Origin: Mesorhizobium ventifaucium
GTDB taxonomy: Bacteria; Pseudomonadota; Alphaproteobacteria; Rhizobiales; Rhizobiaceae
Assembly: GCF_935822925.1 (NCBI RefSeq)
Contig: NZ_CAKXZS010000012.1
Span: 124,001 to 188,000, forward strand
Direction: 5' to 3'
DNA: 64,000 bases
Position 1 is the first letter of the stretch. Every line of letters begins with the position of its first letter. Position numbers and translations under genes: made by a program. The notes under the pieces are model-generated. The model did no database searches and was not told the DNA's origin. It saw nothing but the letters and a program-made list of their open reading frames with translations. Shown in pieces: positions 52,856 through 63,214 of the stretch.

Positions 52856-54319
52856 TTAAGCTGCCGCCAAAGCGATCCGAGCTTCGGCACTACGCCGAGG
52901 GGGCAACTCCAACCGCCAACGGATCATATCTCCTAGTATCGGATAGATGTCATTGTGCTTTGCACCAAAGCGCATAAATCCAAGCTGGTGACTACCAAGA
53001 TCGCGATTACCGCTTTCTTCCGATGGAAGATAAGCTTCCAGCCCGTCCAAACCATTGCGCATCCGTTCCTCCGGCGTGAGGGTGTAATATTGCCACATCG
53101 GATTAGTATGGCTGAAATCAACGTCAGTCAGCCGCGTTAGCAAAACGTCGGTTAGTTCATCGCCATCAGTCGGCTTGCGGTTGCTAAAGCTAAAATCGAA
53201 CACGAGCTTCGCTAGAGCTTTCAAAACAACTGGCTGAGCAGCCACGGTCTTTTCGCGAGCGCGCTCCTCCCCAAATCCCGGAATTGCCTGTATAGCAGTC
53301 CAAAATCGATATGCTAGGTCGGTTTTTCCTTCAACCATCGACGGATTAGCACCGCTAATATTTGTTCGGTTCAAAAAAAGTATAGCGTTAACACCCACGA
53401 CATCTTTTCTAGGCAACCCCCCCTCGTCGTCCTCCCAGGCTTTGACGTCATTTTCAATAACTTGAAGACCAAGGGCGTCAATAAGCCTTTCTTTTATAAA
53501 CAAATTAACAGGATTTGAGTTATCGAACTGTAGTGCTAGATTTGTATCAACTTTCTTTCCAAGTCGATTGAGGTCGTGAAAAAGCTGTCTCTCTTCGTCT
53601 GGGGTCAACCCGAGATGAACCTCAATAAGAATTGTACAATATGTTCTCGCAACCTCGAAGCATTCTTCCCACACTTTCGCATCATCGGCATTGAGGGCGT
53701 CCCCATCCGAAAACCCAAGGAGGTTTCCTTTCTTGGGGTACTGGCGTGTGGCGCGTACCTGCTCAAGAAAATCAAACACGATCTGCATTGCTTTACGCCG
53801 ATGCTGGCCATCGATTACCCAAAGAACATGTCTCTGTGCCAAAAAGACCTTAAACGCGGCGGTTTCCTCAGTCCGTTGATCGACCATTCGATCACCGCGA
53901 ATGTCCGCTCCGCGCGGATTACAATTGCGGATATTAACAACCAGCGGCTGTACGGCCATATAGGGCTGCTTACCCAATCGCCTCATCATATCGAGGAGTG
54001 GAGCGCTCGACTCCTTTTTGAGAATTTCTCGGCGTTCTATTGCTGCCGAAACTAAGCCCTTGAGGATGTATATTGCTAGCTTGTGGGCGTGTACTGGGTC
54101 CAATTTGCGCTGCGCAACCGTATCGCCATCCCGTCCGGCATCATTCGCAACTTCCGACATCGCAAAAAACTCATGCATTGGCATCTGCATCAAGAATGTT
54201 CGATTGCCGAGGTTGTGGCCGATGAACACCTTCATCGGTTTTTCCGAGGTGTCCCCCGCTTCAAGTATGTCATCGAGTGTCCCGAGAGGGGCAGGCAGGC
54301 CATTTTGCGACGGGATCAT
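52856..54319 (-). CDS. DGQHR-domain protein (DndB-like)
   Basis: A 487-residue protein from ATG 54319 with AAGGAAGC upstream; an ATG at 54358 is also in frame. The defining motif is LWVIDGQHRRKAMQI near residue 190, followed by TPDEERQLFHDLNRLGKKV, the second conserved block of DGQHR/DndB proteins. DndB binds DNA, hydrolyses ATP and represses the phosphorothioation operon; other DGQHR proteins occur in diverse defence islands. No DndA/C/D/E genes are visible here, so this is not a Dnd system. It is followed by the GHKL gene. An inverted repeat at 54381-54430 upstream could be its operator. Confidence 0.8.
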   Translation of the reverse strand: MIPSQNGLPAPLGTLDDILEAGDTSEKPMKVFIGHNLGNRTFLMQMPMHEFFAMSEVANDAGRDGDTVAQRKLDPVHAHKLAIYILKGLVSAAIERREILKKESSAPLLDMMRRLGKQPYMAVQPLVVNIRNCNPRGADIRGDRMVDQRTEETAAFKVFLAQRHVLWVIDGQHRRKAMQIVFDFLEQVRATRQYPKKGNLLGFSDGDALNADDAKVWEECFEVARTYCTILIEVHLGLTPDEERQLFHDLNRLGKKVDTNLALQFDNSNPVNLFIKERLIDALGLQVIENDVKAWEDDEGGLPRKDVVGVNAILFLNRTNISGANPSMVEGKTDLAYRFWTAIQAIPGFGEERAREKTVAAQPVVLKALAKLVFDFSFSNRKPTDGDELTDVLLTRLTDVDFSHTNPMWQYYTLTPEERMRNGLDGLEAYLPSEESGNRDLGSHQLGFMRFGAKHNDIYPILGDMIRWRLELPPRRSAEARIALAAA

Positions 54320-54380
54320 TTTTTGCTTCCTTTGCTTCCGATCCAAGCATGAATACACCGCTTCTCAGGAAAAACAATCT

Positions 54381-54430
54381 CCCTGGGAACTTTTTTTTTG
54401 GCTTCGGGATAAATTATCGACTTCCCAGGG
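54381..54430. promoter_or_regulatory. Long inverted repeat upstream of the DGQHR gene
   Basis: CCCTGGGAA (54381-54389) and TTCCCAGGG (54422-54430) are perfect 9-bp inverted repeats separated by 32 nt that include a run of T and an AT-rich box (ATAAATTATCG). Placed 60-110 bp before the DGQHR start, they could be an autoregulatory operator pair around the promoter. The next 300 bp (54431-54734) hold no gene that I can support. Confidence 0.5.
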
Positions 54431-54734
54431 GCTTTTCTCCGCAGCCAATCAGAGTGACCCGATCGCTTTCAATCAAAGATTAGCTGGGTGGGTTGATCGG
54501 GCTACGATTCTGCTTCGGCTGCAGCCGGTTGCCGTCCTCATGACCCCTCCGATACGCCGCCACAATGCCAACCGTCTGCCGTTCGGCCAGGCGTTCCAGC
54601 TTGGTGATGGCATGGCGGCCGAGGCCAGGAGGGGCTGGAACCTCCAGCTGCCCATTGCCATGTGCGGCAGGATCGACGCCGTCAAAGGCGGGAACAGATG
54701 GCGGGCGATCTGCTCGTCCTCATAGCCGACGAAG

Positions 54735-54804
54735 GCACCCGTAGCTCGGCTGGATAGAGTGCATCGCTCCGAAGGCAGAAGTCTGAATCCTGTCGTGTGC
54801 ACCA
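54735..54804 (+). tRNA. Degenerate tRNA-Arg(CCG)-like sequence
   Basis: GCACCCG starts the acceptor stem, a D-arm (GCTCGGCTGGATAGAGT) follows, then the anticodon loop CTCCGAA, and it ends TGTGCACCA. It is only 70 nt long: the 5' side of the T stem (ACAGGT) is deleted, the anticodon stem no longer pairs and the acceptor has a mismatch. It shares CTCCGAAGGCAGA with the fragment at 48708. It is a pseudo-tRNA that probably marks the other edge of the 49-54 kb insert. Confidence 0.7.
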
Positions 54805-54967
54805 AGCTTGCGGTGTGCCGATCCTCCTATTTCAGCCATACCTCGCAAAGCCGGACGTCGAATCCAGTCCCGCCCTCCCATAACGATCGCCTTCAATCTC
54901 ATCGATGCTCTGGAACCCAATCCGCCTCAAATGACTTGTTCTTGGCTAGTTCTCAAAGGGAGAACCG

Positions 54968-55201
54968 ATGCCCGCACCGAAGGAAATGGATGTCGTCCTC
55001 GAAAAGCTGCCTTTGAGGATCGGCGCCTACGTGCCCGACGACTTGCTGGAGGACTGGTTCGCGCCGGGAACGGGCATGAACCCGGTCAGCCCGGCAGCGC
55101 TGGCGGCCGCCAAGGCTTACGGATGGCGCTTCGAATGCGAGTTCAAGCACTATCCCGAACGGATGGAGGGCGTGTTCTGGAAGTGGGTGCCGGCGATCTG
55201 A
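54968..55201 (+). CDS. Small conserved-looking protein, unknown
   Basis: A 77-residue cytoplasmic protein with AAAGGGAG before the ATG. It is rich in aromatic residues (DLLEDWFAPGTGMNPVSPAA, YGWRFECEFKHYPERMEGVF, WKWV). No domain name is known to me. The composition and ribosome-binding site support a real gene. It is the first apparently native gene after the pseudo-tRNA. Confidence 0.6.
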   Translation: MPAPKEMDVVLEKLPLRIGAYVPDDLLEDWFAPGTGMNPVSPAALAAAKAYGWRFECEFKHYPERMEGVFWKWVPAI

Positions 55202-55273
55202 TCCGCGCAATTGCCATCGGCCCCTTGGCGCTTCGGTGATCGAGGTTGCCGCGAGATCGCTTCCTTGACCGCC

Positions 55274-55573
55274 TCAGCCTATCGGCGTCTTTCCGGTTCC
55301 GCCGCATTCGGGGCAGGTGCGGCCGTCGATCACGCCTGTCCCGGCGCAGCGGCGACAGAAATTCTCGCCGGCGCCAGGGATACCTGCCGGGACTTCGTCG
55401 GGATTGGCTTGACCAAATTGCTCGGGTTTGCCTTGCAGCTTGCCTCGCAACCGAGCGGCGGTCTCGTCGACTTCAAGCGGCTTGGCGCCCGGCAGGCCTT
55501 CGCCGGCTTGGCCGATGGTTTCATTGCGCCGCCGGTCGTTTGTGCCTGTCGTTATCTTTGGTTTCTGAGCCAT
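55274..55573 (-). CDS. Small DnaJ-type zinc-finger protein
   Basis: A 99-residue protein from ATG 55573. The C-terminus contains FCRRCAGTGVIDGRTCPECG, two CxxC knuckles of the CxxCxGxG type found in the DnaJ zinc-binding region. The N-terminal 60 residues are basic and polar (MAQKPKITTGTNDRRRNETI) and probably unstructured. A role in protein folding or metal sensing can only be guessed. Such small proteins occur in many rhizobia. Confidence 0.65.
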   Translation of the reverse strand: MAQKPKITTGTNDRRRNETIGQAGEGLPGAKPLEVDETAARLRGKLQGKPEQFGQANPDEVPAGIPGAGENFCRRCAGTGVIDGRTCPECGGTGKTPIG

Positions 55574-55778
55574 TGCAGTACTCTTTTGCGGTGGCGCAGC
55601 TCTCAGTTCCTGCGGTTCGAACGCCTCAGCGCCGCAGAGGTTCCGGTTGGCAATCGTCGCCGGCGGGCCAGGACGGAAGTGGCAACAGCCAAGCGCATCC
55701 AGGCCGAAACGGCACGAGGCCGGGGAGGCGCTCAAGCAGGATTCCCATCAATGGAGCGGCGCCGCTTTTGCGCCAGCG

Positions 55779-56282
55779 CTACGACAGCTGCTCCGACCGC
55801 ACTTTCACATCGTCGCTCAGCTGCCGCACGACCTCGGTGGTCTTGCGGATGTCGGCTTCGTTGAGAGCGACGTCCATGGTCGAGGCGATCGCCATCAGCT
55901 GAGCGTTCAGCTCGCCGTAGCGCGCAGCACCCTTGCGCGTCAGCTGCACAAGCTTCGAGCGCCGGTGTTTTGGATTGTCGATGAATTCGACCAGCCCCTC
56001 GGCCGCAAGCTCATCCGCCAGCCGCTGCATGCGCTGACGGCTGGTGGGTCGCATCTGGGCGATCTGCGGCACGGTGAGCGGGCCAAGCAGCGCCAGGCTT
56101 CGTATGAAGCCGAACGCACCGCCGCCCCAACTGGTAATGAGCCCTGTCTTCTGGCCGAGAGCGCGTATCCTGAAGAAGCACTGGGCGACTTCGAGCATCA
56201 GCTCGGTGATCGCCTCGGCCTTGCCGTTAACATTGGGGTCCGCCCTTGGGCCCGCCCCGATCCCGTGTCGTGCCGTCGCCAT
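55779..56282 (-). CDS. MarR-family regulator
   Basis: A 167-residue winged-helix regulator from ATG 56282; longer frames upstream would cross its own operators. The core is FGFIRSLALLGPLTVPQIAQ, MRPTSRQRMQRLADELAAEG, LVEFIDNPKHRRSKLVQLTR (wing) and KGAARYGELNAQL. The divergent methyltransferase gene shares a 132-bp region with two palindromic sites, so autoregulation and control of that gene are likely. Ligand unknown. Confidence 0.85.
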   Translation of the reverse strand: MATARHGIGAGPRADPNVNGKAEAITELMLEVAQCFFRIRALGQKTGLITSWGGGAFGFIRSLALLGPLTVPQIAQMRPTSRQRMQRLADELAAEGLVEFIDNPKHRRSKLVQLTRKGAARYGELNAQLMAIASTMDVALNEADIRKTTEVVRQLSDDVKVRSEQLS

Positions 56283-56319
56283 CTTTCTTGTTTCCCTTTT
56301 TCCGTGGCAACTTCTGCGA

Positions 56320-56365
56320 TTGACACCACGGTTGTCAACTTCTAGAATGACACCTTGGTTGTCAT
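56320..56365. promoter_or_regulatory. Twin MarR operators
   Basis: TTGACACCACGGTTGTCAA (56320-56338) and ATGACACCTTGGTTGTCAT (56347-56365) are two copies of the palindrome TGACA-N7-TGTCA with an ACC..GGT centre. Start-to-start distance is 27 bp. They sit between the divergent MarR and methyltransferase genes. Confidence 0.8.
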
Positions 56366-56414
56366 CTTTAGGCGGCATGGGGCTTCGGGCCTCTAGGCAT
56401 CTGCGGGAGCAGAC

Positions 56415-56897
56415 ATGGCAATGGACCCGGCTGGACAAACCGACACCGCAGGCGTCATCGCGAGACCGCCGCTGCTCTTTCTCGCCGCTCTGCTGATTGG
56501 CTTCGTGCTGGATCGCCTGCTGCGTTTGCCGTTCCCCAGGTATGACCAGGTCACCTGGATCACCGGCGGCTCGCTGATCGTGATCGGTTTTGCGCTTTTC
56601 GCCGCGGGCATTCGCAACTTCATGCGCGCGGAGACGCCGGTGCCGACGAATGAGCCGACGCGCGTGCTGGTGACGACCGGCATCCACGGATGGACGCGCA
56701 ATCCGATCTACCTCGGCATGTTCCTCATCTATGGCGGCATCGGCGTCGCCGCGCAGAATATCTGGATCCTTGTCCTCACGCTGCCGCTTGCGATCCTGAT
56801 CCGCTACGGCGTCGTCGCCCGCGAGGAGGCCTACCTCGAACGGCGTTTCGGCGATGCGTATCGCGACTACAGGCAACGCGTGAGGCGCTGGCTCTGA
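56415..56897 (+). CDS. Isoprenylcysteine methyltransferase-like membrane protein
   Basis: A 160-residue integral membrane protein with four to five spans. The C-terminal half carries the ICMT/PEMT signature: GIHGWTRNPIYLGMFLIYGG and then ARREEAYLERRFG-like REEAYLERRFGDAYRDY. These enzymes use S-adenosylmethionine to methylate membrane-embedded substrates; in bacteria the substrate is usually unknown. Controlled by the divergent MarR regulator. Confidence 0.85.
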   Translation: MAMDPAGQTDTAGVIARPPLLFLAALLIGFVLDRLLRLPFPRYDQVTWITGGSLIVIGFALFAAGIRNFMRAETPVPTNEPTRVLVTTGIHGWTRNPIYLGMFLIYGGIGVAAQNIWILVLTLPLAILIRYGVVAREEAYLERRFGDAYRDYRQRVRRWL

Positions 56898-56923
56898 GCG
56901 CCGCAAAAATGCCGATCGCGGCG

Positions 56924-58767
<1,844 letters not shown>

Positions 58768-58771
<4 letters not shown>

Positions 58772-59712
58772 TCGAAGACGCAGCGCGGGAAGTAGAACGA
58801 CACCACCCAGTTCGGCATGTCGACGATCTCGCTGATCCGGAGATCACCGCAGACCGAAACCAGCATGTAGGCCTCGACCGGGTCCATTGCGTAGCGGCCG
58901 GCAAGCAGATCGATCATCTGCGAGACCGCTTCCCTGGCGCCCGTCATCAGGTCCGGTCCGATGCCGGTCGTCACCTCATAGCCCTTGGCGTCGAGATGGC
59001 GCGTCACCGGGCCGGGCGTGGTGAAGCGCGGTGTCTTCAATCGCGCATCTTTGACCAAGTCCAGCGTCAGCACGACATCCATCGGGCTTTCGATCGCCGT
59101 GCCGCACACTTCGCCGTCGCCCTGCGCGGCATGCGTGTCGCCGACCGAAAACAGCGCACCCGTCACCTCCACCGGCAGATAGAGCGTGGTGCCGGCCGCG
59201 AGATCGCGGATGTCGAGATTGCCACCGACGCGCCTTGGCGGCACCACCGAGTGGAGGCCCATTTCAGCCGGCGCGTTGCCGATGGTGCCGGCAAAGGGTT
59301 TCAGCGGCACGCGGGCTTGTCTGCCGAACAGCGCCGGCTCGAGCGAGGCGGCGTCGTATGTCCAGATGTTGAGCGCCGGTTTCGGGAAGTCGTCAGCGAG
59401 CAGGCCGAACCCCGGAATGTTCGCCGTCCAACCGAAGCCCGACGGCTTGAACGCCTCAACTGTGATCTTCAGGGCGTCGCCCGGCTCAGCCCCGTCGACA
59501 TAGATGGGCCCGGTGACGGGGTTCACCTTAGCGAAGTCGAGCAAAGCGACGTCGGCAACGGTGCTGTCGGCCTGAAGCTGGCCACCCGACGAATCGAGGC
59601 ACTGGAACTCGATCGTCGAACCGGGCGCCACCCGCTCAGTCGGGACAAAGGAATTGTCCCAGCCGAAATGGTGATGGCGCCCGTGGATGGTGTAGTCGCA
59701 GTTATTGCACAT
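58768..59712 (-). CDS. Acetamidase/formamidase family hydrolase
   Basis: A 314-residue cytoplasmic amidase of the FmdA/AmdA family, which hydrolyses formamide or short aliphatic amides to ammonia and acid. Visible family features are HHFGWDNS near the N-terminus, VTGPIYVDGAEPGDALKI, GGNLDIRDLAAGTTLYLPVE, SVGDTHAAQGDGEVCGTAIE and the C-terminal SVCGDLRISEIVD. Its ATG lies inside the end of the binding-protein gene (11-bp overlap). Presence of AmiC/AmiR-like genes upstream supports an amide substrate. Confidence 0.9.
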
Positions 59713-61345
59713 CGGTCACGTACACATAGTCGTAGTTGATCGGGATGTGGACGGGGTCGACATAGAGATTGTCGGCGCCGCCCATCCGGGGCGATTTCAT
59801 GGTGAAGCGCTGCTCGTTGAAGACCGGCACCCAGGGCGCGTCTTCCATGATCTTGCGGTAGATTTCGCTCCACATCTTGGCGCGTTCGCCTGATTTGGCC
59901 GGATCGACGATCGAGTCGGCTTCCGCCGCCTTGGCGTCGAGATCCTTGTTGCAGTACCACGACCAGTTCCAGCCGCCAGGAACCGCGCCGGCGCAGCCGA
60001 GGATCGGCCCGTAGAAGTTCGACGGATCTGGGAAATCGGCGATCCAGGCCATGCCGCCGGACCAGATCATCGGCGCGCCGGCCTTGTCGCCGCCGGCGGC
60101 GATGACGTTGGCCTGCGCGAGCGACTGGATGCTGGCCTTGATGCCAACCGCCGCCAGGTCCTGCTGGATCGCCTGGGCGATGCGCGGGTTGGGATCGGTG
60201 TTCATCGCGAACAGCTGCGTTTCGAAACCATCGGGATGACCGGCCTCGGCAAGCAAAGCCTTGGCCTTGGCCACGTCATAGGGATAGCCCTTGAATTCCT
60301 TGTCGTAGCCGGGCATCGACGGCGGCAGCGGCTGGTTGGCCGGCACCGCGCGGTTGTTGATCAGCTGGACGATACGGTCCTTGTTGATCGCCATGTTGAC
60401 CGCTTGCCGCACCTTCACATTGTCGAAGGGCGCCATGGTGGTGTTCATGGTGATGTAGCCGGTGTGCAACTGGCCGCCCTCGACGACACGGGCCTTCTGC
60501 TCGGGATCGGCCATCACCTCCTGGAACTTGGCCGGCGGAATGCCGTCACCGGGAATGTCGATCTCGCCCTTCTGCAGCCGCAGCAGCGCCACGATCGGCT
60601 CCTGGCCGATCTCGAAGCTGACCTTGTCGAGATACGGCAGGCCCTTGTGCCAGTAATCCGGGTTGCGCTCGAAGACGACGCGCTGGCCGAGCGTCCATTC
60701 GGCGAACTTGAAAGCCCCGGTGCCGACCGGATGCTTGCCGAAGTCCGCGCCGTATTTCTCGACCTCCTCCTTCGGCACGACATGCGAGAAGTTGATGGCC
60801 ATGACATGCAGGAAGGTGGCATCGGGCCGGGTCAGTTCGAACTTGATCGTGTAGGGGTCGACGACGGTGACGCCCGCCAGGCTTTCCGCCTTGCCGGCAG
60901 CGACATCCTCATGGCCCTTGATCGAGCCGAAGAAGCCGGCACCCGGGCTCTGCGTCTTCGGATTGGTGACGCGATCGAGCGAATATTTCACGTCTTCGGC
61001 GGTCATCTCGCGGCCATTGTGGAACTTCACCCCCTGGCGCAGCTTGAAGGTGAAGGTCTTGCCGTCGGGCGCAATCTCGTAGCTCTCGCCGAGGTCGGGC
61101 CGCAGGTTGGTGGTGCCCGGCTCGTAGTCCATCAGCCCGTCGAACAGGGTCTTGATCATCGACCAGTTCTGCCAGTCGTAGCCGATGGCCGGATCGAGCG
61201 TGGCGACGTCGTCCTTGTAGGTGATGGTGATCGCGCCGCCCTGCTTGGCGTTCGGATCGACGACGTGTTCGGCGCGGGCGCTTGCCATGCCGAGCATCAG
61301 CGCGAGCGCCGATACCGCAACGGTGGAGGTCAAGAATTTCTTCAT
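59702..61345 (-). CDS. Periplasmic binding protein, SBP family 5
   Basis: A 547-residue binding protein from ATG 61345 (GGGAACATG upstream) with a signal peptide (MKKFLTSTVAVSALALMLGM, cleavage after ARA). Landmarks: LFDGLMDYEPGTTNLRPDLG, GKTFTFKLRQGVKFHNGREM and GTGAFKFAEWTLGQRVVFER. Family 5 usually binds peptides; the operon context suggests an amide-containing ligand or dipeptide. It lies between permease and amidase genes. Confidence 0.9.
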   Translation of the reverse strand: MKKFLTSTVAVSALALMLGMASARAEHVVDPNAKQGGAITITYKDDVATLDPAIGYDWQNWSMIKTLFDGLMDYEPGTTNLRPDLGESYEIAPDGKTFTFKLRQGVKFHNGREMTAEDVKYSLDRVTNPKTQSPGAGFFGSIKGHEDVAAGKAESLAGVTVVDPYTIKFELTRPDATFLHVMAINFSHVVPKEEVEKYGADFGKHPVGTGAFKFAEWTLGQRVVFERNPDYWHKGLPYLDKVSFEIGQEPIVALLRLQKGEIDIPGDGIPPAKFQEVMADPEQKARVVEGGQLHTGYITMNTTMAPFDNVKVRQAVNMAINKDRIVQLINNRAVPANQPLPPSMPGYDKEFKGYPYDVAKAKALLAEAGHPDGFETQLFAMNTDPNPRIAQAIQQDLAAVGIKASIQSLAQANVIAAGGDKAGAPMIWSGGMAWIADFPDPSNFYGPILGCAGAVPGGWNWSWYCNKDLDAKAAEADSIVDPAKSGERAKMWSEIYRKIMEDAPWVPVFNEQRFTMKSPRMGGADNLYVDPVHIPINYDYVYVTDVQ

Positions 61346-61388
61346 CTCATGTTCCCTTTCTCTGGTTGTTACCGGTCTTTTTTTGGCT

Positions 61389-62309
61389 TCATCTGAGCTT
61401 GATGCGCGGATCAATGAAAGGTGCGACGGTGTCGGCCAGGAGATTGCCGAGCACGATGGCGAAGGCCGAAACCAGGGTGACACCCATGATGATCGGAATG
61501 TCGACGCGCTGGATGGCCTGCCAGGCAAGCTGGCCGATGCCGGGCCAGCCGAACACGCTTTCGACCACCACGATGCCGCCCATGAAGATGCCGATGTCGA
61601 TGCCGATCATGGCGATGACCGGCAGGATGGCGTTGGGCAGTGCATGGCGGAAAATGATGGCGCCGCGCGCAAGACCCTTGGCGCGGGCGGTCCGCATATA
61701 GTCCTGGCGCAGCACGTCGATCATCGACGAGCGCATCATTCGGGCGTACCAGCCGGCGCCGAGGATCCCCATGGTCAGCGAGGGCAGCACCAAATGGCGC
61801 CAGGTGCCGTAACCGCCGATCGGAAACCAGCCGAGCTGCACGGCGAATACATAAAGGAGCAGCAGGCCGACGACGAATTGCGGCGCCGAGACGCCGACAA
61901 AGGAAGCGACCATCAGCGTCTGGTCGGTGGCGGTGCCGCGCCTGACGGCGGCAAGCAGGCCCATCGTCAGGCCGATCGCCAGCTCGCAAAGGATGGCGCC
62001 GACCATCAGCAGCAGGCTTGCCGGCAGCCGCGAGACGATGAGCTCCGTGACCTCTGAACGCTGGATGTAGGAGCGTCCGAGATCGCCGCTGAGCAGGCTG
62101 GTCAGATAGTGCCAGTACTGGATGAAGAAGGGCTGATCGAGGCCGAGCTGCCGGCGGATGTTCTCGACCGTTTCGGGCGTGGCACTGCGGCCGGCGATCT
62201 GGCGGACGGGGTCGGCGGGCAGCAGGTAGAGCAGTGCAAAGGTGATCAATGAGACGCCGAGCAGGATGAGCACGGACTGGATAACGCGGCGGCCGAGATA
62301 GGCGATCAT
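61389..62309 (-). CDS. ABC permease, DppB type (amide operon)
   Basis: A 306-residue permease from ATG 62309, overlapping the stop of the DppC-type gene by ATGA. N-terminal ILLGVSLITFALLYLLPADP, LGLDQPFFIQYWHYL, EAA loop RTARAKGLARGAIIFRHALP and a C-terminal PFIDPRIKLR are characteristic. Six membrane spans. Confidence 0.9.
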   Translation of the reverse strand: MIAYLGRRVIQSVLILLGVSLITFALLYLLPADPVRQIAGRSATPETVENIRRQLGLDQPFFIQYWHYLTSLLSGDLGRSYIQRSEVTELIVSRLPASLLLMVGAILCELAIGLTMGLLAAVRRGTATDQTLMVASFVGVSAPQFVVGLLLLYVFAVQLGWFPIGGYGTWRHLVLPSLTMGILGAGWYARMMRSSMIDVLRQDYMRTARAKGLARGAIIFRHALPNAILPVIAMIGIDIGIFMGGIVVVESVFGWPGIGQLAWQAIQRVDIPIIMGVTLVSAFAIVLGNLLADTVAPFIDPRIKLR

Positions 62310-63214
62310 GCCCGGCCCCTTTGCGTCGGATCGAGGATGTCGCGCAGCGCATCGCCGATGAGGTTGAAGGCCAGCGCCAGCGCCAGGATCGCCGCACCCG
62401 GAAAGAAGACCAGCCAGGGCGCTGCCTGAAAATATGTCTGGTTCTCGAAAATGATGTTGCCCCAGGATGCGGTCGGCGGCTGCACGCCGATGCCGAGATA
62501 GCTGAGCGTTGCTTCGAGCAGCACCGTGGTCGAGATGCCGAGCGTGCCCCAGACGATGATCGTCGGCAGCAGATGCGGCAGGATATGGCGAAACAGGATG
62601 CGTGGCGCGCTCGCCCCGATGGTGCGCTCGGCGTCGATGAACTCGCGCTCGGCGAGCGAGCTGGTCTCGGTGTAGATAACCCGCGCGGTCTGCACCCAGT
62701 TCACCAGTGCGATCACCATGGCGACGATCCAAAGGCTCGGCTGGAGCACCGCCGCCAGGCAGATGGCGAGCAGCAGCGCCGGAAAGGCCATCATCAGGTC
62801 GGTGAAGCGCATCAGCGCGCCGCCGATCCAGCCGCGGAAATAACCCGCGGTGACGCCAACCAGCGTACCGATCAAAAGCGCCACGCCGTTGGCGACGATG
62901 CCGATGATCAGCGAAGTGCGCGCGCCGAAAAGGATGCGGGTCAGCAGATCGCGACCGAGCAGATCCGTGCCCAGCCAGAAGCTGGCATTCGGCGGCAAGG
63001 GCGCGCCTTCAAGCGTCAGCCCGTCGAACATCTGCTCGTTCGGATCGTAGCCGGTCAGCCACGGCGCCAGGATGGCGCCGGCCACGACGACGGCAACGAT
63101 CACCAGGCCGATCAACGCCAGGGGACGCTTGACCAAGCGCCGCCAGACGCCGGCGCGTGGCTTGACCGGCATGCGCCCGGTTGCCGGAAGATCAGGCGCG
63201 ATGGGATTGGTCAT
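62306..63214 (-). CDS. ABC permease, DppC type (amide operon)
   Basis: A 302-residue permease. The N-terminal cytosolic tail is followed by ILAPWLTGYDPNEQ, then FWLGTDLLGRDLLTRILFGA, the EAA loop IDAERTIGASAPRILFRHIL and LGIGVQPPTASWGN. Its start overlaps the end of the ANTAR regulator gene by 23 bp, so the regulator and transporter are translated from one message. Confidence 0.9.
   Translation of the reverse strand: MTNPIAPDLPATGRMPVKPRAGVWRRLVKRPLALIGLVIVAVVVAGAILAPWLTGYDPNEQMFDGLTLEGAPLPPNASFWLGTDLLGRDLLTRILFGARTSLIIGIVANGVALLIGTLVGVTAGYFRGWIGGALMRFTDLMMAFPALLLAICLAAVLQPSLWIVAMVIALVNWVQTARVIYTETSSLAEREFIDAERTIGASAPRILFRHILPHLLPTIIVWGTLGISTTVLLEATLSYLGIGVQPPTASWGNIIFENQTYFQAAPWLVFFPGAAILALALAFNLIGDALRDILDPTQRGRA

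Noticed and set aside
54851..54880. Possible 3' end of another tRNA (GTCGAATCCAGTCCCGCC then CTCCCA).
   Set aside because: T-loop-like and CCA-like, but the T stem does not pair and no 5' half exists; too weak to call.
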